DNA from: Centroberyx gerrardi
Taxonomy: Eukaryota; Chordata; Actinopteri; Beryciformes; Berycidae
DNA: 64,000 nt
Assembly (NCBI RefSeq): GCF_048128805.1
Contig: NC_135998.1
Span: 29,618,992 to 29,682,991 of the forward strand
Direction: 5' to 3'
Below are positions 1 to 10,500 of the stretch, piece after piece; within the stretch, counting starts at the first letter, position 1, and each line of letters opens with the position of its first letter. Both the position numbers and the translations under genes were made by a program. The notes below the pieces were generated by a model. That model was not told the origin of the DNA, ran no database searches, and saw only the letters and a program-made list of their open reading frames with translations.

Positions 1-3000
1 CAAAAAGGCAAAGGAATGTATGCAGTTTGCCCTTTTATCCACAAATGACGGCCGGCACCTTTAAAGGCACAGGAGAAAATATTCTGATATAAAAAAGGGC
101 TGTACATAATGGAATGGGGGTGCACAGTAAATGGACCTAGATAACAGAGGAGATGGAACTAGTTGGAGGTAATAAGTTTGTTTTTCCGTTATAACTTTTA
201 CATGCACACAATACCTGTATACTTTGAGAAGTATTCAGTTGTTCACACGCATAGCAGAACACGCTTGTTTAATGTTTCTATCTTCATGCAAACTTGTATC
301 ATGTAACTATTGTTTGAATGGATTATCATCGGCCTGCTTCCTTATAGATTGCATGCATCACTCATCTTCCTCCTGCCATAAACTGCAGTCGTATCGCTCC
401 ATTGGTATTTATGTTCTGCTCCAATGTAACTTTTCCAATATTTTCACTTTTTAATATTGTAATAATGTAATAATGTTTATCCACTGCTGAGGCTTAAGGC
501 GTAAAGGCTGGATCAAAACAAAAAGATTAGCTGTAAAAATGAATAAACAATGGCATCATCTTGTGAAAATTGATAGCAAAAACATTAAAAACTCATAATA
601 TCATAATAATAAGGACTTTGTAGGTTGTGAGTAGTAGTTTGAATTAAATTCCTAGCTGAAGTGAAGCTAAAGTGGTTTTGCTGAATGACACCAAATCAAA
701 CTACAAGCCATTTCAAGCCAATTCAAAGGGAGATTCTCTTGAGTTTTTGAAAATTTGTTTTTGAACAATGAAAATTAGCCAAGTATCTATTTATCTTAAA
801 GTCGTACTGAAATGACATTTAGCTGTAAAGAATTTTGTCCTTGTGAGGCTGAAATGAAACGCTCAAACACAGCAAGCACATTGAAATCAGTATCAGATCA
901 GAGTACCAGATCGCAGAAAGAAAATTTGTGCAGTTTTTGAGTGAAAATATCCAAAGATTTGACTGTGAAACTTGAAATTTGATTAACATTTTACAGTGAA
1001 ATTAAACAAAATTGTTGACATGCCCCACATTTTTCTTCCGGTTATTTCAGTCCGACTTCAAAATCATTATTATTATTATTATGCTAGTTATCCTAGCCAG
1101 AGATCTATATTCCCCAAGTAGATTTTCATTTACTACATCATCATCCTTTCCTTTTAAATTCCTTGACCTTTGGCATGTAGCTGTCTCCTCACCTTCTTTG
1201 CATGCGTGTCAGTAGCGTCCATCTCACTCACGCTCATCTAATCGCCTCTCTGTTTGAGTTTTGTTCCACAATAGAAAAGTAGCATTATTTTGGTCTTAGT
1301 GATGCAGATAATGAAACCAGCTGACAGTTAACTGCCCTCGACCAACCAGTTTAAATTATGCAGCGATGAAAACAAGTAGCTAGTTTGAAATTGAGATTTT
1401 TGAAGTAGAGCGCTATTTTTAGTGTTTCTACTTATGTGATATTTATTGACACTGTTAGAGTATGTGTACGGATTCTGTAAACCAATGTTTTGGCACAGAT
1501 GTGTTTGTTCAGTATGTGATAAGTCTATAAAACGTGTGATGAAATATGAAGCTGACGTTAAGGAGCAAACCGATAATGTAAACGAGGCCAGTCTGTTCTC
1601 TGGCCGTTTTTTTCTAGCAATCTTACATTCCAACTTTCCGAGGACTTGAAGAGAGGCAGAGGAAAGTGAGCCGTTTCTACATATTCTTCTGTTTCCATTG
1701 TAATATCCACTTCCACTTTTCTTTGTGTTGACAATTGTTCTAACGATTAAGATATAGTAGCCTTGCACTTTACTCCACGGAGTTACGAGCTTAATATTAT
1801 TATGATCTTGTTTGTCGTGCTGTGGGGGGAAAAAAACCTGAAAAATCTATCCATGTTATCGCTCTTCACACCAACACACACTGATAACCTTTTTTACCAG
1901 AAGAGGTGTGAGGAGTATCTCAAACATTTTCATCATCTTTCCTTTCTGTTAACATCTTCTGTCTGAAATGTGTCAAAGATGTATAGGCTGCTCTCTGGAA
2001 ACAGTTTGACAAAAGGCAGCAATAACAAGTTCATGTTCAAGCATCAACCATCTTTGATTTCCACCAGTGGTGCTCTGACTGTATATAATATTATCAGTAG
2101 GAATGCTCCAATTGGAATTTTTTTGAGCCAATACCAATCACCATCATTTATTAATATACAGTATATTTTATAAATGTTCCAGCTTTCTTGGCCTTTGTGT
2201 TTTTTTAGGCAAGACCTAGTACAGTTATAAGAGAAGACTCTGTATTGTATTTGACAAAAACGTACGGTCATGGTAACATTTTACATCTTTGGACATGGAT
2301 GAGGACAGAAGTATTAGAAAGTAGTAGAGATGTTGATGTATGGGCAAACTAAAAGCGAGGGGATTCATTCATTTCAGGTTATTGTCAAATATTGCATGGT
2401 GACATTATTCTATATTAAGTCTCAAAAACTCATGTTTATATGTAACTTCATTGCCTTTTTTTTTTTTTTTTTTTTTTTTAGCACTTTTTAGATTATTTCC
2501 CTCACTTGTGGTTTGAATTTGTCCTCATGTGGGACATTGTGATTTAAGGTAATTTAAAAGTTTAATGTGAATCACATAGGATTTCTATTTAAAATCATGT
2601 TATTGTACACTCTGCAGGCCTTATTACCAACTTAATTGAAAACAGCAAATATTATGGCCTAATGAAAAAGCATTATTCGACAAAACAGCCCTAAAATAAT
2701 GGAGTGACACTGGAAACTGACCAGAATTGCAACAAACACAGAAGAGGCATTATTTAATACATAAATATGATTAATTTTAATTTTTAAGACCATGTGCTGT
2801 AGTGACGCCTTCTGTGCTTCATATCTGAAACAGGACCACCGACATCACATCACTGCCCAAATCACTGCTGTATGTAACAAGCTGGACATCGACTGTGCAG
2901 AGAAAATGTAATGAACTATTTAAAACTGCTTGTATTGCCTCACAGACTTTACATTCCTTGGAATAGGCTTATGCATTAAGTGTGTAAGTGAATTTATTTT

Positions 3001-3355
3001 TTCATTTTCAAGTTGTAAGTTTAGAGGCATTGCCTTGGAGAGTCATACCAGTGGACACTTAACCATTTATTAAAGATAACGCCACTTAAAAACAAAGCTC
3101 ATACAAGGTGGACGCTGTGTGACAAATCCAAGATTAAGACTCAAAACACAAGATGAAGCTTTCCTCTTTCCGCTCCTGCCGTTAGCTTTTACCTGCAATA
3201 GTTAACAAAGTGCTGTCGATTGTTGAAGGATATCTTTGGTGTTGCATGTATTAACCTGATGTCGCCTGGTTGGGTAAAAAAAATTCACCTTCAGCTAGAT
3301 TAGAAACCCTGCCGTTTTTGAGAATCTGGGGTTTCGAAACATACATGCCATTTAA

Positions 3356-3687
3356 AGGAGAAATCCACCTGAAAACGTTAACGTGGTTATGAAGCTATTG
3401 GTAATGGACCTTGCATTTCTGAGTCCATTTTGTTGTTTTGTTGCTTCTTTCTGGAGCTGGAGACAGCAGCCTCAACAGACCAGAATGCAATGCAAGTTCA
3501 CGCCTGTTCTCTGGCATGTCAAAAGGCATGCTGGGAAACGTAGGCTATCACTAACTGAAGCAGGGGAAAGAGTTATACACTAAAAAAGCAAATTACAACA
3601 CGCAAAATAACTCCTGGAATGCATCGAACATCACAGATAGATAATGTATGTACTAGTGGTTTTAGTATCCGACGGTGGATTTCTCCT
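3356..3687. mobile_element. TTAA-flanked MITE (piggyBac-like target site)
   Basis: The terminal inverted repeats are AGGAGAAATCCACC at the left and its exact reverse complement at 3674-3687. Both ends are flanked by TTAA (3352-3355 and 3688-3691), the target duplication typical of the piggyBac superfamily. The roughly 330 bp interior has no transposase coding, so this is a non-autonomous copy. The superfamily assignment rests on the TTAA duplication alone. Confidence 0.8.
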
Positions 3688-3966
3688 TTAAACCAAAATG
3701 TCGAATTAAAGCAGACGCCACTGACTTGGCAGCTATAGAATGTAGCTAACGGGGAAAGACACGAAGGCTTTCACCTCACCCAGTCTTGGCGGTAAAATCC
3801 ACCAGAGCACATGAAGTACGATTCTTTTTCCACATGGACGCACAAGCACAAACAGCCACTGCTCCATGTAAACGGACCCACATCCATAAGAGAAGCATGT
3901 CAACAAAGCCTCTTGGGGGGAAATGTATCACCAATAACTGCCGATTGATCAATCCTGTTTTATTCT

Positions 3967-4000
3967 CCCCCCCCCCCAGATATCTTGGGGGGGGGGGGGG
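3967..4000. repeat. C11 / G14 homopolymer palindrome
   Basis: Eleven C residues (3967-3977) are followed by AGATATCTT and then fourteen G residues (3987-4000). The centre AGATATCT is itself a palindrome, so the block can fold as a hairpin with an all-G:C stem. The G14 run could also form a G-quadruplex. It lies in non-coding DNA. Confidence 0.85.
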
Positions 4001-5290
4001 TCATTTCTACCTTTTTTATACTTGTAAAAAAAAAAAAAAACAATGTCTAAAAGATGGGTGCCCCACCTTTCTAGCAAAATGTGTGACTTGCTTGTTGGTG
4101 TGATTTTTCATAGTCAGTGTCATACTGTCTAATTGTATTTTCAATATTTCAGTCGAAGAAATGCACTGATGATTATCTCTGTAAAGCAGCATGTTTGTTT
4201 AGAATAGAAAGTGCCAAAGACTGGTGTACTCTCACTTTTCAATCTCAACAGTGATTGAGATCAATTATTGTATCAAATGTTTTTTTTGTTTTTTTTTCAG
4301 TGTTTTGCCAGATAAAGCAAATAAAGAGGATTATTTGGCATCATGGAAGTACAATGAAGTGTGTTTACTGCGGGACTGGGGAGGATATTTCAACGCACTG
4401 TATTGTATCAGTTTATCAAGCTGCACTTCAACTATTTAACTATTTTGTCATTCCTTTTTTAGACTTGCCAAAACAATAACTAGTATATTTACATAGACAT
4501 ACATACTCTTGGTGCTCTTTTTTTTTGGCAAGTATGTAATAACTCTGCGTGTTTTCTGTGACTGTCATGGATACAGAAAATACCTCAACACTTTTTATTG
4601 AGATGACAAAGGATTTGGAGTAGAAATTATGTTACATATAGACAAAGCTATTTCGGACTTGTGACTATAGCTATCTATTGAAGAAACAGAAAGCAAAGAC
4701 ATCTGTTCTTTCATTGGTTGATGCACTGGTTGGTTTGCCAGTTATGTAGACTTACAGTCTTGGGCTGTTCTGAAGGGATTTAAACTGGGGATCAGCAATT
4801 TATTTATTGCATTAAATGAAAAATGACAAAAGCTTGCAGTATTCATAAAACTCTGCACATGACATATAATAGTAAATAACAAGATCCAAAGATATACAAA
4901 TCATCTTAATGTACAAGTGAGGTACAGAGACTAGAATATAAAACTCCACTCCAGTGCCTAAAAATGCCATTAGATGGCAACATGCAGTTGATGTATGTTT
5001 CCATCACCCGTTGTCACCTGCTTTCTGTGAACTTGAGTCGCACCAGCAGCAGTGCAGGGAAGCTCAGTGTCTTGGAGATTAGAAAGGAATTGCATGAAAT
5101 GTTTGACTCACATCATCAAAAACATAGAGGAAAAGAGTCGCTGGAGTACAGTATGAGTAACATGTTCTCAGACTCCAAACTGTACCGGGAAATGAAAACA
5201 ATCATTCAGATTCTACACAGACAAACACAAATTCTGATGCAATTTCTAACAGTATATAGATATATACTATAATATAATACCATTAATATA

Positions 5291-5816
5291 CACTCACCGG
5301 CCACTTCATTAGGTACATCTGTTCAACTGCTTGTTAATACAAATATCTAATCAGCTAATCACGTGTCAGCAACTCAGTGTATTTAGGCATGTAGACATGG
5401 TCAAGACGATCTGCTGAAGTTCAAACCAAGCATCAGAATGGGGTAGAAAGGTGATTTAAGTGACTTTGAACTTTGAATTCAGAAACTGCTGATCTACTGG
5501 GATTTTCATGCACAACCATCTCTAGGGTTTACAGAGAATGGTCCGAAAAAGAGAAAATATCCAGTGAGCGGCAGTTCTCTGGGCGAAAACGCCTTGTTGA
5601 TGGCAGAGGTCAGAGGAGAATGGCCAGACTGGTTCGAGCTGATAGAAAGGCAACAGTAACTCAGATAACCTCTTTACAACTGTGGTGAGCAGAAAAGCAT
5701 CTCAGAATGCAACACGTCGAACCTTGAGGCAGATTTGGTAGCCGGTTGACACTGAGCTGAAAGCTGATACCTACCCAGTATTAGTAAGGTGTACCTAATG
5801 AAGTGGCCGGTGAGTG
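5291..5816 (+). mobile_element. Non-autonomous Tc1/mariner-like element
   Basis: The ends are perfect inverted repeats of at least 27 bp, beginning CACTCACCGGCCACTTC and ending with its reverse complement at 5816. Both sides have TA (5289-5290 and 5817-5818), the Tc1/mariner target. The total length is 526 bp, far below the 1.2-1.6 kb of an autonomous copy. The interior keeps the start of a transposase gene joined to a short piece of its later coding region. The intact termini suggest a fairly recent insertion. Confidence 0.9.
5473..5688 (+). pseudogene. Tc1-like transposase N-terminal fragment
   Basis: The 71-codon frame matches the helix-turn-helix part of Tc1-family transposases, with the hallmark stretches SGRKRLVDGRGQRRMARLVR and ATVTQITS. 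It then runs out of frame. Just after the stop, 5700-5735 still resembles a later transposase segment (ARRTLRQ-like), so most of the gene, including the DDE catalytic domain, has been deleted. It cannot encode an active transposase. Confidence 0.85.
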
Positions 5817-6229
5817 TATATATTCATGTACATGTAATATATACACATGTAATTTGATGTTTTATGATGTGAAATAATAATAGTAATTTGCCTATGTACC
5901 CCTACCATAATAATATTTATTCTGAAAAGCTGATTGGAAAGCTATTTATAACCAAAAAAACAAAAAAACAATATGCTCTGAAATCAATGTGACAACCATG
6001 GTGACAACATGCCCCAATGTGCAGTGTTTCAGTGTCTGACAAGCGAACAAAAGTCAAATTCAATATTATCTTGGTGAGTGTTAATATATTTGACGTCAGA
6101 AATGATTTTAAAAAATTGAAAACTATCTAAAGTGATATTATTGCTAAAAAATTAGCAATCGAGAGTATGTCGGTGTGCATATCAGCGAGATTTTCCATTC
6201 TAGAGGGGTTTAAATCTTCTCATACTCAT

Positions 6230-6400
6230 GTATCTTTGTTACTACCGTGGCTTGTTGAGTGCGTTGCTAGGGAACGTTCGAAGGTCCGCTCTGGTCCAAT
6301 CACCGGAGAACAGAGTTGTCAAATGACTTAAACTAACCAATCAGGAAGCCGATCAGCGTCACTACCTGTTGAAGTTTATCCAAGCTTCCAACATCTTAAA
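6230..6400 (+). promoter_or_regulatory. odf2: odf2 promoter region with X-box-like and CCAAT motifs
   Basis: A 13-bp GTTGCTAGGGAAC at 6263-6275 fits the RFX X-box pattern RYYNYY-N-RRNRAC exactly. CCAAT boxes follow at 6296-6300 and 6337-6341. RFX factors drive many ciliary and centriolar genes, which fits odf2. No TATA box is evident. The transcription start was not determined; it is placed between these motifs and the exon 1 donor at 6492. Confidence 0.6.
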
Positions 6401-6491
6401 CTAACTTAGTTTACATACTAAAGCGCACACGTTGCTTTGCTGATGAAATATATTTTGCAGTCTTGTCGACTATATTTTGGCTTCTCACATG
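6400..6491 (+). other. odf2: odf2 exon 1 (mostly 5' UTR; 5' boundary not determined)
   Basis: A strong donor (ATG|GTAAGG) ends the exon at 6491. The next exon begins at 7567 after a good acceptor. The last three bases of exon 1 are ATG and are in frame with the main start nine bases into exon 2, so translation could also begin here and add MRKA. The 5' end is a guess. Confidence 0.5.
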
Positions 6492-7575
6492 GTAAGGACG
6501 AGGAATTTGTCAATTTGTTGCACAGGCTATCTTCCGATGCTAGCCAGGCTGCTGTTAGCTAGCTAATGCTAACGTATACTGGTAGCTAAGATACGTTGTC
6601 TTATGGTTAACCTTAAGACAAAGTTACCAGAATCACACAAAAATGTCGCCGAATTTCTAAATGAAACATTAACAGTGCATGTGTTTTTCATGGAAATCCT
6701 TAGTTGCTATTATTTATTTAGCATGTTGCGTTTTGACAGAATTTAGGTTTGTTGTGGTGCATACCAGACAATTAATGGGTTTAGTCAGCTGTGTTTGCTA
6801 GTGAGCTATAGTTTTTGTCTAAACATCCAGCAAACATGTAGGTGGTAGCTGTATGTAGCTCTTTTGTAGCGCTTTTATTCTGCAGTATATGTCAGTGAGG
6901 AGCTGTCTTATGTTGGCAGGGCTGAGGTGCAGTTTGATCACTATTCTAAGCCAAACCCACCATAATAAAGATGCACTTACAGTGACTTATACACAGAATG
7001 TCACGTACATACCTTTAACAGTGTAAGCTGACAGGTATGCCCACAAGATTGCCAGGTTAACTTCTTCTAATTTTAATAAAAAACTACATGAAGTGAAAAA
7101 TGACTTTTTTAGTTGTTAATATACTCAACAACAAGGCAGTCCAAGGAGATGATATCGGCCAAATCATCCTCAAATGTACTAATGCTTAAAAAAGCCAAAA
7201 ACATTCTGTGAAGGCTAGTTTATTTAATGTTTTAACAAGCTTCAAGTGCTTGGCTTGATTTGTTTCCAAGGTAATGCTTGTTTCATGTTTTTGTGAGCTT
7301 GTCTTTACAACTGCTTGGCATGGTATCAATTTAAAAAAAGAAAAGGGAACCATGAGCTCACTAATTTGTACCAAGTATTGTTATAAACCTGTTACACCAT
7401 AAAATATTTCAGCCTGCTTTTTTAGTTGTGAATTGCTAAAATACTATGCAATGAGTTGCTGCAGTTGGGAATTTGATTAGCATTGTTAAATGATGCATCA
7501 TATACATACTGTGTGTATGTAATTATTTTCAATGTGCTTCCCCACCGTTCTTACCACTTACCACAGAGAAAAGCA

Positions 7576-10500
7576 ATGAGGACCCGTTCAAGTTCACCAC
7601 CGCTTCACGTGCATGTGAATGACACCACACCAGTGCATGTCCATGTGAAGAGCCAACGGACGAGTCCTGTCAGGACGCCTCAGGTTAGAGATTTACATCA
7701 GGATTATTTGGACTGATATACTGTCATGGTGGTGTCTCCGTATGTGTCTGTGTGAATCCTTTTGTTTTCAAATAACCTAAATACCATTTACATTTTGAAT
7801 GTGCACCATTTGAAGGTCTATGCCTTTATCTTAAACTTAAAATCTTAAACTCATTCAAAGATGGCAACCACCACAGCTCATAACTCAGCATGGCACTGAA
7901 TTATCATTTCCAATCTGTTGCCCTGATGCCCTTAAAGGATAACACCAGTGTACCCATGAAGTCTAAAGAAGCTACTGTCTGTTCTACTGCAGTTTTGCCC
8001 GACCTCCCAAAAGTCATAGGCTCCCATTGTTTTCAAAAATACATTAAAAACAGCTGAGGCAAACTGCTGCCTTGAGTAACCTTATACATCATGTTGAACA
8101 ACGCATTGCATTGTATTTTTTCCTTACATGACTTTTAAAAAAAATACAGTGCATGTGTTGTTAAAAAAAGGCCGCAATATGTTTTTGAGCTGTTTTTATG
8201 TAGGGCAAACCCAGTAGAACAGACAGTAGCTTCTGACTGGCAAATACATCAGTGGGTTTAGACTTCATGGGCAATAATGATGATAGGAAAAAAGTACATT
8301 ACACTGGTGTTATCCTTTAATAACCCACAGCTGATTATGTTACATACATGACACACCCCTGCTCCTGCACATTGTAGTTATTATGCAAATGGAAAAGCAT
8401 GAAAGTTATTTTTTAAAGGGGAAGACCAAGTGTGACAGAGGAGCCTTGCGTCCCACGGCGAAGGTAAAAACACGGGTGCCATGGATTCCACCAGGAAAGG
8501 CCTCCATGCGGGATTCTTCCTACAAATGGGAGGTAATCGCACCCAAATCCCATCCTCAATATCGTTTCAAAAGATTATCTGGAGTAGTACTGAAAGTGTG
8601 TTTTCCACCTAGGGGCCGACTCATCGCCTTGAGATCACGCCGCTCTCCGAACCCGACGCCGAGGCTTCCCAGTCTGCGCTGCGATTGGCCGACCTCTCGT
8701 CCGAGGAAGAGGAAGTGCTGCACGGACGAATTAGCCAGTATGAGAAGAAGATCGACAGCTTATTGACGGAAGTCAGCTCCTTGAAGAGCGAGGTCAGTGA
8801 TCTGAGCCGCTGTTAAAGCAATATTCCACTTAGTTTTAACATGGGGGTTATGTGGCTCTTGACCGCCATGAAAACCAGAATATAAACTAATCACCAAGAT
8901 CAGATGCAGCTGGACGAGTTTGTAGTGTTAGGATTTTTACTTCCCATTCATTTGAATGAGAAAATAGACTGAAAACTGACACTTTCGTGAACAGTTATGC
9001 TTTATGCACTTTATCCACTTGTATGTATGTATGTAGGTGGAGCTCCGGAGGAAGGAGCAGCTGCTGGAGCGGCGGTCGGAGCAGCTGAGTGTCTCCCAGC
9101 GGGTGATCGCCGAGCAGGAGGAGGAGCTGGCTGAGGTGACCAAGGAGCTGGAGGTGACCGAGCGCGAAAACACACGTTTACGCCAGTCCATGGAGAAGAT
9201 ACTGGAGGAGACGGATTACAGCAGGCAAGGCAGAGAGACAGATCCTGACAGTGGCATGTGTCAGCAAGATTATTCAAATCAGTTCCAACTTTATTTAAAC
9301 ACAACACGACACAATAGCTGGGTTTCCTTCCAAGCATTTGGTGCTCTATATGCTCTATATTTTTGTATTTTTGAATGAAAACAATGAGAAGATAGTATTA
9401 GACTATTAGCTACTATTAGTTTTGCAAAATTATAAAGAGTTTAGACAGCTGTGTGAACTATTTTGAGTGCATGGACCTTTGTTTGGAGAGTTTTGTGTTC
9501 TTGTCCTCGCAGGTTGGAAAGAGACAGCATGCAGCAAGACAAAGACGCTCTGCTCAGGAAACTGATGGAGGCGGAGACGGACGGGACAGCGGCCGCCAAG
9601 CAAGTGTCCGCCCTGCGCGAGTCTGTCTCCAAAATGGGGAGCGCTTGTGGCAGTGTGAGTATCGACTGAAGCTTTGCCCTCATGATGTGCCTTGTCAGGA
9701 GTCCCATACGCTCTAGAAACATGGGAACTCTGCGTTTTCACCCATGGAAAGCAGCTGGAAAACGAGAAAAATGGTTCAAATGTCACGGAAAAATTTAGAT
9801 GCATCATCAGAAAGGAGGACTGATACCTACTGTCAAAATTCAACAGGAACTAAAATGGAAAGCTATAGCAGAAGAACATTTGGTCCGTGGCCATAAAATC
9901 ATTTTTTGACATATTGGTCCTATGTGATTCTTAGCGAGATTTATTACCTTAAACTGTATCCCATAATCTTTGTTAGTTATTGAGATATTTGAAAGACAGT
10001 TTGTGATGGTTTATCACTGCCAGGGGATTCAAGTGAATCTGAAAATGCCATTTTACCCTTTGAGGTCTTACTTTTTGATAAAGTGTTTTTATTGTGTCTA
10101 AATATAGTATATAAAAAAAGAAGGAAGGGGAAAGTCTTCATTAGAAGCTACATTGGAGCACAGTGGAACAATTTTTAGAATGGCATTTTCATCAAATGTG
10201 GTGGTTTTTGTGGATTTTTCACTGTTTATTGTACATTTTCAGACTCACTGGAAGTCCAAGGTAGTGATACATTAACACAAATTGACTACTAAATTAAAAT
10301 AATTAAAAAAATACTGAATAACTACACACAGCAACAGTATGTGGTCAAGATATAACACTTTTTTCAGATGTTCAGATTTGTGAACCCAAATTGAACACTG
10401 TTAACAGTTTTTCTGACCTCATAGAACTGTATCTGTTAATATAAATGTTAATAAAGAAGTGTGAGATTTGAAATATGCAGGCTTCTCCTAGCTAAAGATG

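Larger units (their letters stand above)
1..6230. other. Intergenic DNA upstream of odf2
   Basis: No open reading frame here resembles a known protein and none is bounded by convincing splice sites. The stretch is AT-rich and holds a T24 tract at 2456-2479, a TTAA-flanked MITE at 3356-3687, a C/G palindrome at 3967-4000, an A-tract near 4026-4040 and a Tc1-like element at 5291-5816. A short stretch near 2100-2165 faintly resembles a decayed hAT end. I cannot tell whether the far left is the 3' flank of another gene. Confidence 0.6.

Noticed and set aside
2100..2165. Possible hAT end AGGAATGCTCCAATT
   Set aside because: Only weakly like the TAGGGATGCACC terminus, with no partner end or duplication.
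3383..3583. Small open frame with CCFVASFWSW
   Set aside because: It lies entirely inside the TTAA MITE 3356-3687 and is a by-product of the repeat.
8462..8470. Donor-like GAAG|GTAAAA inside odf2 exon 3
   Set aside because: Using it would shift the frame and remove the conserved KTRVPWIPPGKAS block; the donor at 8533 fits the homology.
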